DNA of 64,000 nt from Lachnotalea sp. AF33-28 (GTDB lineage Bacteria; Bacillota; Clostridia; Lachnospirales; Lachnospiraceae), in contig NZ_QUEE01000008.1 of NCBI RefSeq assembly GCF_003477885.1, positions 1 through 64,000 on the forward strand. Direction: 5' to 3'. Each line of letters starts with the position of its first letter. Within the stretch, counting starts at the first letter, position 1. A program made the translations under genes and the position numbers. Under the pieces are notes generated by a model. It had not been told where the DNA came from, searched no databases, and worked only from the letters and a program-made list of their open reading frames with translations. Positions 43,863-50,982 of this stretch are shown here, piece after piece.

Positions 43863-44693
43863 ATGAGCTTTGCGGATCAGATCTTTATACAAAACTGCAG
43901 GGACATCCTGGAAAACGGGGTCTGGGATACGGACTGTGAGGTGCGTCCCCGCTGGAAGGACGGTACGCCCGCCCATACGGTAAAAAAATTCGGACTGGTA
44001 AACCGCTATGATCTTTCCGGAGAGTTTCCGGTCATGACACTGCGCCGCACGGCCTTTAAGTCCTGCACGGATGAACTTCTGTGGATCTGGCAGAAAAAAT
44101 CCAACAACATACACGACTTAAACAGCCATATCTGGGATTCCTGGGCGGATGAGGAGGGCTCCATCGGCAAGGCTTATGGCTATCAGCTGGGGGTCAAGCA
44201 CCGTTACAGCGAGGGCATGTTTGACCAGGTAGACCGCGTGCTCTATGATCTGAAACACAATCCGGCCAGCAGGCGCATCCTGACCAATATCTACAATCAC
44301 GAGGATCTGCACGAGATGAATCTGTACCCCTGTGCTTACAGCATGACGTTTAATGTGGGAAACGGCCGGCTCAACGCCATTTTAAACCAGCGTTCCCAGG
44401 ATATGCTGACGGCCAATAACTGGAATCTCTGCCAGTACGCGGTGCTCGTGCATATGATCGCCCAGGTGAGCGGCCTTAAAGCGGGAGAACTCTTGCATGT
44501 GATCGCGGATGCCCATATCTACGACCGCCATGTGCCGATCATTAAGGAGCTGATTGAGCGGACGCCGTATGAAGCGCCGGACTTCTGGATAGATCCGGAA
44601 GTGACGGATTTCTATCAGTTCACGGCGGACAGCGTAAAACTTATTAACTACAAATATCATAAGCTGGAGCAGTCAATCGAGGTCGCGGTTTAA
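43863..44693 (+). CDS. thyA: Thymidylate synthase, divergent ThyA type
   Basis: Methylates dUMP to dTMP using methylene-tetrahydrofolate. 276 residues from the ATG at 43863, which follows AAGGAGG at a usable distance; the open frame upstream runs through repeats and is rejected. Active-site C157 lies in LYPCAYSMTF, where most ThyA proteins have PCH; the following residues (NQRSQDM, NNWNLCQYAVLVHMIAQ, DAHIYDRH) match the dUMP-binding and HxY segments. It is paired with folA, which recycles the dihydrofolate produced. Confidence 0.93.
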   Translation: MSFADQIFIQNCRDILENGVWDTDCEVRPRWKDGTPAHTVKKFGLVNRYDLSGEFPVMTLRRTAFKSCTDELLWIWQKKSNNIHDLNSHIWDSWADEEGSIGKAYGYQLGVKHRYSEGMFDQVDRVLYDLKHNPASRRILTNIYNHEDLHEMNLYPCAYSMTFNVGNGRLNAILNQRSQDMLTANNWNLCQYAVLVHMIAQVSGLKAGELLHVIADAHIYDRHVPIIKELIERTPYEAPDFWIDPEVTDFYQFTADSVKLINYKYHKLEQSIEVAV

Positions 44694-44707
44694 AAAAGGA
44701 GAAGAAT

Positions 44708-45196
44708 ATGAAACTCATAGCAGCGGTGGATAAAAGATGGAATATCGGCTACAAAGGGGATCTGCTGGTGCGGATCCCGGCTGACATGAAAAATTTCCGT
44801 GAGATCACGAAAAACAGTGTAGTGGTCATGGGCAGAAAAACACTGGAAAGCTTTCCGGGCGGCCAGCCTCTGATCGGCCGCGTGAACCTGGTACTGACCA
44901 GGGATGAAAATTACCGTCCAAAAGGCGCCGTGATCGCCCACAGCAAGGAAGAAGCCTTAAAGATCCTTGAGAGCTATACGGACAAGGAAGCATTCATCAT
45001 CGGCGGGGAACAGATATACCGTATGTTCCTGCCCTTATGCGATACGGCCTATATCACCTACATCGATTACGAATATGAAGCGGATACCGCATTCCCCAAT
45101 CTGGACGAACACCCCGATTGGAAACTCTTAGAGGAAAGCGAAGAGCAGACCTACTTCAACCTGGAGTACTATTTCCGCAAATATATCCGCGCATAG
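44708..45196 (+). CDS. folA: Dihydrofolate reductase
   Basis: NADPH-dependent reduction of dihydrofolate; 162 residues, standard length. Motifs: VDKRWNIGYKGDLLVRIPADMKNFRE, VVVMGRKTLESFPGG and FIIGGEQIYRMFLP. AAGGAG lies before the ATG, 14 bp after the thyA stop, giving a thyA-folA operon. The long-hairpin copy B follows. Confidence 0.95.
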   Translation: MKLIAAVDKRWNIGYKGDLLVRIPADMKNFREITKNSVVVMGRKTLESFPGGQPLIGRVNLVLTRDENYRPKGAVIAHSKEEALKILESYTDKEAFIIGGEQIYRMFLPLCDTAYITYIDYEYEADTAFPNLDEHPDWKLLEESEEQTYFNLEYYFRKYIRA

Positions 45197-45274
45197 CATT
45201 CCCCGCCAGTTCCAATGAAAAGCAGGCCTGGTCTGTCATCTGGGGTGTTATTATTTATGGCTGCTGACAAAGCA

Positions 45275-45423
45275 GCGTATGGCAGGACGGAGTATGGTCC
45301 TCATCGGGATCCCTTGAAGCCCGCCGGTTCTTTCGCTGCGTAGTTTGCAGCGTTAGAACCGCTGCGCGCTTCACGGAGCGAGAGCGTGTCACGATGAGGA
45401 CCATACTCCGTCCTGCCATACGC
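45275..45423. repeat. Long-stem hairpin element, copy B
   Basis: Perfect 32-bp arms (45275-45306 and 45392-45423). The enclosed 85-bp core matches copy A almost base for base, including GATCCCTTGAAGCCCGCC, a nested CGGTTCT...AGAACCG hairpin and TGCGCGCTTCACGGAGCGAG. The nested stem is GCTGC/GCAGC here and GCCGC/GCGGC in A, a compensatory change. Left flank GGCTGCTGACAAAGCAGCG and right flank GCGGGAAGTCTACGGCAG are also family features. With the ilvE promoter it fills the gene-free stretch 45197-45569. Confidence 0.9.
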
Positions 45424-45480
45424 GGGAAGTCTACGGCAGTTGTAAACAGCAAGTGTGCCCAGGCCGGCTCCTAAAAACTA

Positions 45481-45509
45481 TTGACATCGCGTTTATTTGG
45501 ATACATAAT
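45481..45509 (+). promoter_or_regulatory. ilvE promoter
   Basis: TTGACA (45481-45486), 17-bp spacer, CATAAT (45504-45509), 60 bp before the start codon. The leader is too short for a T-box, so no tRNA-sensing control is seen. Confidence 0.7.
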
Positions 45510-45569
45510 AACAGTTAGCCGCTGGCATGGCACAACGCGCTGGAAAACAGGAAGAGGAGAGAAAAAGCT

Positions 45570-46640
45570 ATGTTAGATATCAGAATTGAGAAAACAACAA
45601 ATCCAAAGCCAATCCCGGGTGAAGACAATCCCCTGGTATTCGGAACCATTTTTACGGATCACATGTTTGTCATGGATTATGTAAAAGGTCAGGGATGGAT
45701 TGATCCCCGTGTCGTTCCCTATCAGCCGATTTCCCTTGAGCCGTCCTGCATGGTATTTCATTACGGGCAGGAAATGTTTGAAGGGCTGAAAGCATATAAG
45801 GCGGCAGACGGCAGGACCCTGCTGTTCCGCCCGGATAAAAATATTGAAAGGGCCAACCGCACCAACCGCAGGATCTGCATCCCGGAGATACCGGCGGAGG
45901 ATTTCCTGCAGGCGCTTAAGACTGTAGTAAAGGTGGATGAGGCGTGGATTCCCCATAAGGAAGGCACCTCCCTTTATATCCGTCCGTTTATCATAGCGAC
46001 GGACCCGTTCTTAGGTGTGCGTCCTTCTGATACATACAAATTTATGATTATTCTGTCCCCGGTAGGAGCCTACTATCCCGAAGGCTTGAATCCGGTTAAG
46101 ATCTGGATTGAAGATGAGTACGTCAGAGCGGTAAGAGGCGGCATCGGCGAAGCCAAGACCGGCGGCAATTATGTCGCCAGCTTAAAAGCGCAGGTGAAAG
46201 CCCATGACGACGGTTACAGCCAGGTGCTGTGGCTGGACGGCGTGCACAGAAAATATATAGAAGAGGTAGGCGCGATGAACATCATGTTCAAGATCAACGG
46301 CACAGTGGTGACGCCTGCCTTAAACGGCAGCATCCTGCCCGGTGTGACGAGGGACTCTGTGCTCTGCCTGTGCAGAGAATGGGGCATCCCGGTAGAAGAA
46401 CGCCAGATCTCTGTTGACGAAGTGGTGGAAGCTGCGAGAACAGGCGCCATGGAAGAAGCTTTCGGCACCGGAACCGCAGCGGTCATCTCTCCGGTTGGCG
46501 CGCTGCGCTATGAGAACGATGTGATGGAAATCGGCGGCGGTAAGATCGGCGAACTGTCCCACCGCATCTATGAAACCATCACCGGCATACAGCTGGGAAG
46601 AATCCAGGGACCGAAAGGCTGGAGTGTAGAAGTAAAATAA
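45570..46640 (+). CDS. ilvE: Branched-chain amino acid aminotransferase
   Basis: PLP-dependent transamination at the last step of valine, leucine and isoleucine synthesis. 356 residues, class IV fold. The PLP Lys is K196 in GEAKTGGNYVASL, with the substrate loop MEEAFGTGTAAVISPVG. The length and that motif put it in the eukaryote-like/Gram-positive BCAT branch. AGGAG precedes the ATG. It is followed by yitT after 21 bp. Confidence 0.95.
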   Translation: MLDIRIEKTTNPKPIPGEDNPLVFGTIFTDHMFVMDYVKGQGWIDPRVVPYQPISLEPSCMVFHYGQEMFEGLKAYKAADGRTLLFRPDKNIERANRTNRRICIPEIPAEDFLQALKTVVKVDEAWIPHKEGTSLYIRPFIIATDPFLGVRPSDTYKFMIILSPVGAYYPEGLNPVKIWIEDEYVRAVRGGIGEAKTGGNYVASLKAQVKAHDDGYSQVLWLDGVHRKYIEEVGAMNIMFKINGTVVTPALNGSILPGVTRDSVLCLCREWGIPVEERQISVDEVVEAARTGAMEEAFGTGTAAVISPVGALRYENDVMEIGGGKIGELSHRIYETITGIQLGRIQGPKGWSVEVK

Positions 46641-46661
46641 TCCCGATGAGGGGATACGAAT

Positions 46662-47543
46662 GTGAAAGAATTACTGAACAGATATGAGATCCGCAGAACG
46701 CTCACTGCGGTGTTTGGCACAGCGATTTTTGCGGCCGGAGTCAATTTATTTACGGTGCCCATCGGGCTCTACAGCGGCGGGTTCGTAGGAATCAGCCAGA
46801 TCATCCGCACAGTTTTAGTGGAATATCTGCATCTGAACGCGGGGGATTTTGATATCGCCGGCGTGGTGTTCTGGATCATTAACCTGCCGGTGCTGTTTAT
46901 GGGATACAGGGTGATGGGGCGTGTCTTTATGGTTAAGACCATACTCTGTGTCACCACCCTGACCCTGTTTATGTCGCTCATACCGATCCCGAAGGCTCCT
47001 CTGATAGAGGAGCCGCTGGCATCCTGTTTTATCGGCGGCATAGTGGCCGGATACGGCATCGGCCTGGTCTTAAAGGAAGGCAGCTCCGGCGGAGGTCTGG
47101 ATATCGTCGGCCTGTACTTCGCGAAGAAAAATAAAAATTCCGGCGTCGGCCGGATGTCGCTGATCGTCAATGTGGGCATCTACGCGGTCTGCGCGGTGAT
47201 GTTTAATGCGGAAATCGTGGTGTATTCGGTGATCTATACGGTGTTTTATTCCATGGTCATCGATAAGGTGCATCTGCAGAATATCAATGTACAGGCGGTG
47301 GTGATCACAAAGAAAGCGGCGGATCAGATTGCCGGGGAGGTTATGAAGGAACTCGGCCGCGGCGTGACGGTGTGGGATGCCAGAGGAGCTTATACCGGAG
47401 AGGAAGAGCAGATTTTGTATGTGCTGCTGTCAAAGTACGAAGTCGGGCAGCTGCGCCGCATTGTTTACGGGCATAATCCGGAGGCGTTTGTGATCGTTGA
47501 GGAAGGCCCGGATATCACGGGGAATTTTTTAAAGAAGCTGTAA
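46662..47543 (+). CDS. YitT family membrane protein
   Basis: 293 residues. About five transmembrane helices span residues 15-190 (TAVFGTAIFAAGVNLFTVPIGLYSGG, IAGVVFWIINLPVLFMG, FIGGIVAGYGIGLVLKEGSSGGGLDI), and a soluble C-terminal DUF2179 domain follows (VWDARGAYTGEEEQILYVLLSKYEVGQLRRIV). GTG start with GAGGGG upstream. The family has no settled function. It is probably co-transcribed with ilvE. Confidence 0.88.
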   Translation: MKELLNRYEIRRTLTAVFGTAIFAAGVNLFTVPIGLYSGGFVGISQIIRTVLVEYLHLNAGDFDIAGVVFWIINLPVLFMGYRVMGRVFMVKTILCVTTLTLFMSLIPIPKAPLIEEPLASCFIGGIVAGYGIGLVLKEGSSGGGLDIVGLYFAKKNKNSGVGRMSLIVNVGIYAVCAVMFNAEIVVYSVIYTVFYSMVIDKVHLQNINVQAVVITKKAADQIAGEVMKELGRGVTVWDARGAYTGEEEQILYVLLSKYEVGQLRRIVYGHNPEAFVIVEEGPDITGNFLKKL

Positions 47544-47609
47544 GAACAGGAACAAATCCGGGGCAGGTTCCATATCCTAATACAAAGGATGATGGAAGGA
47601 GATTTTCTC

Positions 47610-48374
47610 TTGCCTTATAAAGTGATATTAGATCCCGGCCACGGCGGCAGCGATCCCGGTGCAGTCTATCAGGGACGCAATGAGAAGGATGACGTGCTGA
47701 ATCTGGCGCAGGCAGTCGGCCAGATATTGGAGGACAATGGATATAACGTTGTTTTTACCCGAACGACGGATGTCTTCGATACACCTTTTGAGAAGGCGGT
47801 CATAGGCAATAATTCCGGCGCAGATCTGTTTGTCTCCCTGCACAGGGATGCGTCGCCCGAGCCCAATACCATGGATGGGGTGGAGTCCCTGGTGTTTTCC
47901 GATGACGGAATCCGTGCCGAGGCTGCGCGCAACATCAACGCTGAGCTGGAATCCGCAGGCTTTGTGAACCGGGGAGTCAAAGCCAGCCCTTCGCTGATTG
48001 TGCTGAAACGCACAAAGATGCCGGCGGTGCTGGTGGAGGTGGGGTACCTCAATTCCGAAGAGGATAACCGTATCTTCGATGCTAATTTTGATATGGTGGC
48101 CAGAGCGATCGCGGACGGCATCATGGAAACCTTACGAAACGAGGAGCCGGAGGAAGAGCAGAAGCTTTACCGTGTGCAGGTAGGGGCTTACCGGGTCAGC
48201 GGCCTGGCAAACCAGCTCTTAAATCAGCTGTTAAGCGAAGGCTTTCCCGCATTTATCACCTACCAGGACGGATTGTACCGCGTGCAGGTAGGCGCTTTCG
48301 CGCTGCTGGATAATGCGGTACGGATGGAACAGACCCTGCGCAATTGGGGATACAATACATTTATCACCACCTGA
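47610..48374 (+). CDS. N-acetylmuramoyl-L-alanine amidase with SPOR domain
   Basis: Zinc amidase (Amidase_3) that cuts the MurNAc-L-Ala bond of peptidoglycan; 254 residues from the TTG at 47610, which AAGGAG precedes. Zinc ligands and catalytic residues: H11 in DPGHGG, E25, H78 in SLHRDAS and E143 in VEVGYL. Residues about 184-254 form a SPOR domain (LYRVQVGAYRVSGLANQLLNQLLSEGFPAFI), which binds denuded glycan. No signal peptide is seen, as in CwlD-like or holin-exported enzymes. A strong terminator follows. Confidence 0.9.
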   Translation: MPYKVILDPGHGGSDPGAVYQGRNEKDDVLNLAQAVGQILEDNGYNVVFTRTTDVFDTPFEKAVIGNNSGADLFVSLHRDASPEPNTMDGVESLVFSDDGIRAEAARNINAELESAGFVNRGVKASPSLIVLKRTKMPAVLVEVGYLNSEEDNRIFDANFDMVARAIADGIMETLRNEEPEEEQKLYRVQVGAYRVSGLANQLLNQLLSEGFPAFITYQDGLYRVQVGAFALLDNAVRMEQTLRNWGYNTFITT

Positions 48375-48380
48375 CGGACG

Positions 48381-48417
48381 AAAACAGAGGAAACAGGTTC
48401 ATTTTCCTCTGTTTTTT
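48381..48417 (+). terminator. Terminator of the amidase gene
   Basis: AAAACAGAGGAAA ... TTTCCTCTGTTTTTT, perfect 13-bp stem with a T-run. Confidence 0.88.
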
Positions 48418-48479
48418 GCATATATTATCTGGAAAGATATGGTTGCCGCTTTCGCGGCATCAGGTAAGGTGAGTGCATT

Positions 48480-49742
48480 ATGAATTACAGACTGAAAAAT
48501 CAGGCCGTGGATGCACCCGATAAGGGGACTCTGCAGGTGGATGTTACTTCTGCTCTCAATAATTTTCCTATATCGGGAGCGACGGTCGCTATTTCCTATA
48601 CCGGAGAACCGGACAGCACCATAGAGCAGGTTACAACAGATTCCTCCGGACAGACGGAAAACCTGGAATTGGCAACTCCTCCGCTGGAATACAGCCTGCA
48701 GCCTTCGGAGACCATGCCCTATGCGGAATACACGCTGCAGGTATCCGCTCCGGGCTTTGAAACGCAGGTCGTGAGCGGAACGGAAGTGCTGCCCGGCGTG
48801 ATCGCCATACAGCCGGTAAGACTGATTCCGCTGGAGGACAGGGAAAATCCGCAGCCGATCGTAATCCCGGACCATACGCTGTATGGGATCTACCCGGCGA
48901 AGATGCCGGAGGCGGAAATCAAGCCGGTGGGAGAGACCGGGGAGATCGTGCTTAGCCGTGTGGTGGTTCCAGAAACAGTGATTGTACATGACGGCGTTCC
49001 CACGGACACGACGGCCCAGAATTATTACGTGCCATACCGGGATTATATCAAAAACGTGGCTTCCAGCGAGATCTATGCCACCTGGCCGGAATCCTCCATA
49101 ACGGCCAATGTGCTGGCGATCATGTCCTTTACATTAAACCGCGTCTATACGGAGTGGTATCGCAACAAAGGCTATGATTTTACGATTACGTCCTCTACCG
49201 CCTTTGATCATAAGTGGATATTCGGACGGAATGTATTTTCAGAAATATCCGTGATCGTAGACGATGTTTTTGCCAATTACCTTTCCCGCCCCGATGTGAA
49301 GCAGCCGATTCTGACACAGTACTGCGACGGACGGAGGGTGCAGTGCCCGAACTGGATGTCACAGTGGGGATCCAGTGATCTGGGAGCTCAGGGCTACAGT
49401 CCGATTGAGATCCTGCGCTATTATTATGGCGATGATATGTATATCAACACGGCGGAGCAGGTTGCCGGCATTCCTTCCTCCTGGCCGGGATACGATCTGG
49501 ATATCGGGGCTTCCGGAGACAAAGTGCGCCAGCTGCAGGAGCAGCTCAATACCGTCGCCAGCGTATATTCGGCGATACCGTCTCTGGTGGTGGACGGCAT
49601 CTACGGTCAGAATACGAAGGATGCTGTCCGCGAGTTTCAGAATGTGTTCGGCCTGCCGCAGACCGGGGTGACGGATTACAGGACCTGGTATAAGGTTTCG
49701 CAGATCTTTGTGGGGATAACGAGGATTGCGGAATTAGACTGA
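48480..49742 (+). CDS. SpoIID-like/peptidoglycan-binding protein
   Basis: 420 residues with no signal peptide. Residues about 12-110 are a carboxypeptidase-regulatory-like beta domain (DVTSALNNFPISGATVAISY). The middle part (about 185-325) resembles SpoIID/LytB lytic transglycosylase regions: IYATWPESSITANVLAIMSFTLNRVY and CPNWMSQWGSSDLGAQGYSPIEILRYYYG. The end (about 340-410) is a peptidoglycan-binding type 1 domain (VRQLQEQLNTVASVYSAIP, VDGIYGQNTKDAVREFQNVFGLPQTG). The tie to the upstream amidase and to spore cortex remodelling is an inference. AAGGTGAG lies before the ATG. Confidence 0.75.
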   Translation: MNYRLKNQAVDAPDKGTLQVDVTSALNNFPISGATVAISYTGEPDSTIEQVTTDSSGQTENLELATPPLEYSLQPSETMPYAEYTLQVSAPGFETQVVSGTEVLPGVIAIQPVRLIPLEDRENPQPIVIPDHTLYGIYPAKMPEAEIKPVGETGEIVLSRVVVPETVIVHDGVPTDTTAQNYYVPYRDYIKNVASSEIYATWPESSITANVLAIMSFTLNRVYTEWYRNKGYDFTITSSTAFDHKWIFGRNVFSEISVIVDDVFANYLSRPDVKQPILTQYCDGRRVQCPNWMSQWGSSDLGAQGYSPIEILRYYYGDDMYINTAEQVAGIPSSWPGYDLDIGASGDKVRQLQEQLNTVASVYSAIPSLVVDGIYGQNTKDAVREFQNVFGLPQTGVTDYRTWYKVSQIFVGITRIAELD

Positions 49743-49747
49743 TGGCT

Positions 49748-49980
49748 CCGGTTACTGTTCGCTGATACCGCAGAGTTCCCGCGCAAGACAGGGCCGGGGA
49801 TATTCCTCATTGGGACCCGCTCTCGCTCCGTGAAGCGCGCAGATCGTCACCAACCGCCAGGTTGATGACCTGCGCGCACATCAGTGCGCTTCCTTGTGCG
49901 GGCTTTGCGGGATCCCTATGAGGAATATCCCCGGCCCTGTCTTGCGCTGCTTTATCGGCAGCGTGTGAACAGTAGCACCG
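49748..49980. repeat. Long-stem hairpin element, copy C, carrying a two-hairpin module
   Basis: Inner arms 49781-49815 and 49913-49947 are complementary over 35 bp with one mismatch. Outer arms CCGGT-TACTGTTC (49748-49760) and GAACAGTA-gc-ACCGG (49967-49981) pair as well. In reverse orientation the core has GGGATCCC and TGCGCGCTTCACGGAGCGAG as in A and B, but the middle is replaced by a two-hairpin module. Together with the XRE-linked repeat it fills the gene-free region 49743-50225. Confidence 0.85.
49846..49893 (-). repeat. Two-hairpin module nested inside hairpin copy C
   Basis: Reverse-complement copy: hairpin GCGCAC-tgat-GTGCGC and hairpin GTCATCAAC-ctggcgg-TTGGTGAC. It replaces the TTGAAGCCCGCCGGTTCT...AGAACCG segment found in copies A and B. 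Confidence 0.8.
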
Positions 49981-50030
49981 GTTCCGTTGAATATATCGAA
50001 AAACGATAAAATGATATTGAAATGCAGGGA

Positions 50031-50175
50031 CTGACATGATATAATGTCGGCAGACATTATATCGCGCTGATTTTCGTCTGCGAAGCAGACAATTACCGCA
50101 GAAAATCATGCGCATCCCCCGGAGGGTCATGTCAGCTTGCTGACATGATATAATGTCGGCAGACATTATATCGCG
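50031..50175 (+). repeat. TATAAT-palindrome module upstream of the small XRE gene
   Basis: Two perfect 26-bp palindromes with arms GATATAATGTC and GACATTATATC around GGCA (50038-50063 and 50147-50172), 109 bp apart, separated by GTCTGC-gaa-GCAGAC and TGTCAGC-tt-GCTGACA hairpins. Reverse complement of the module at 15.1-15.4 kb. The TATAAT at 50149-50154 is placed to start transcription of the XRE gene. Confidence 0.85.
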
Positions 50176-50225
50176 CTGAAGGGGCATTGAGACGATATCA
50201 GAAGTTACATCAGATAGGAGTATTT

Positions 50226-50438
50226 ATGGGAATCATAGTAAATCTGGACGTGATGATGGCGAAAAGGAAAATCGGGCTGACAGAGCTTTCCTCCCGGGTG
50301 GATATCACCATGGCCAATTTATCCATATTGAAGAACAATAAGGCCAAGGCCATACGGTTCACTACGCTGGATGCCATATGCCAGGTTCTGGACTGTCAGC
50401 CGGGGGATATATTGGAATTTGTGCCGGACGAAAAATAA
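50226..50438 (+). CDS. Small XRE-type helix-turn-helix regulator (YozG-like)
   Basis: 70-residue Cro-like protein that is essentially one HTH domain (MMAKRKIGLTELSSRVDITMANLSILKNNKAKAIRFTTLDAICQVLDCQPGDILEF). It belongs to the compact YozG-like group. AGGAG lies before the ATG at 50226; a frame opening 13 codons earlier is rejected. Tandem TATAAT-palindromes end 54 bp upstream, the same arrangement as for the XRE gene at 14.7 kb. A terminator follows. Confidence 0.88.
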   Translation: MGIIVNLDVMMAKRKIGLTELSSRVDITMANLSILKNNKAKAIRFTTLDAICQVLDCQPGDILEFVPDEK

Positions 50439-50450
50439 ATTGGATTCGCT

Positions 50451-50487
50451 AAGAGAACAGCGTGCAGTGGGGGCTGTTCTCTTTTTG
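50451..50487 (+). terminator. Terminator of the small XRE gene
   Basis: AAGAGAACAGC ... GCTGTTCTCTTTTT, perfect 11-bp stem with T-run. Confidence 0.85.
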
Positions 50488-50494
50488 CCTTCAT

Positions 50495-50660
50495 AGGTAC
50501 AGCTTGTGAAATAGAAAGCTTCACCTAGGATTGTATTGCGGCGGGAAGGCATGATGCCGCCGAAGCACCCATCGCAGGCGGAGAATCACGTAAGCGGGAT
50601 TTATTAAGATTCGTTAAAATAGGGGGATCCGTTGTCACGGTAACGTGCGTCTATGGGTGC
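50495..50660. other. Structured non-coding stretch of unknown role
   Basis: No convincing gene. Visible pairings: AGGT-ac-AGCTT with AAGCT-tc-ACCT (50495-50526), CGGCGG with CCGCCG (50539-50562), GCACCCAT (50565-50572) with ATGGGTGC (50653-50660), and inside it CACG-GTAA-CGTG with a GNRA-type loop (50636-50647). It could be a small RNA or leader remnant. No promoter or known RNA family was recognised, and some pairings may be chance. Confidence 0.3.
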
Positions 50661-50736
50661 CATATTGTGAATATCTATAATATATTATGAATAAATATAC
50701 ATGATAAAAAACATAATAAAAATTTAAAAAAAGGGG

Positions 50737-50767
50737 TTGAAATCTGTCGGAGAGTGTGGTACACTCT
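50737..50767 (+). promoter_or_regulatory. carAB promoter with overlapping palindrome
   Basis: TTGAAA (50737-50742), 17-bp spacer, TACACT (50760-50765). The palindrome AGAGTGT-ggt-ACACTCT (50751-50767) covers the -10 and is a plausible operator. Confidence 0.65.
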
Positions 50768-50770
50768 TAA

Positions 50771-50853
50771 CAATTTGGGAACAAATTGAAAAGGAAAAGG
50801 CGGTGAGGTTGCCGCAGACAATTATCAATGGGGATAGTCTGAGCCAGAGTATC
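50771..50853 (+). promoter_or_regulatory. carAB leader with two hairpins, the second attenuator-like
   Basis: CAATTTG-ggaa-CAAATTG at 50771-50788, then GATA-g-TCTG-agc-CAGA-g-TATC at 50833-50853 followed by TCTATTTTTATG, which resembles a weak intrinsic terminator ahead of the genes. No match to the PyrR-binding consensus was seen. Confidence 0.4.
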
Positions 50854-50885
50854 TCTATTTTTATGCAAAGATTTCCATTGTTTCC

Positions 50886-50964
50886 ACCATCAGCCTCCGG
50901 CTGGTGACAGGGAAGAGGAAGCACACGTAAAGTGTGCGTAGGTCATCAGCCTCCGGCTGGTGAC
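50886..50964 (+). repeat. Two-hairpin module upstream of carA, one and a half copies
   Basis: A half unit at 50886-50908 and a full unit at 50918-50964: GCACAC-gtaaa-GTGTGC and GTCATCAGC-ctccgg-CTGGTGAC. Relative to the thyA copies an A-U pair is changed to G-C on both sides of the second stem. It ends 9 bases before the ribosome site of carA, and the frame is open into carA. Confidence 0.85.
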
Positions 50965-50982
50965 AAGAAAGGAAGAGGATAT

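Noticed and set aside
45510..45569. T-box riboswitch before ilvE
   Set aside because: The promoter lies only 60 bases from the start codon and no specifier or antiterminator motif is visible.
50595..50666. Minus-strand 19-codon reading frame starting MAPIDARYRDNG and ending in two stops
   Set aside because: It has no ribosome site and overlaps the possible structured RNA; too short to support without homologues.
50789..50982. PyrR attenuation site in the carAB leader
   Set aside because: AGTCTGAGCCAGAG is only loosely similar to the PyrR-binding consensus and lacks the expected conserved loop.
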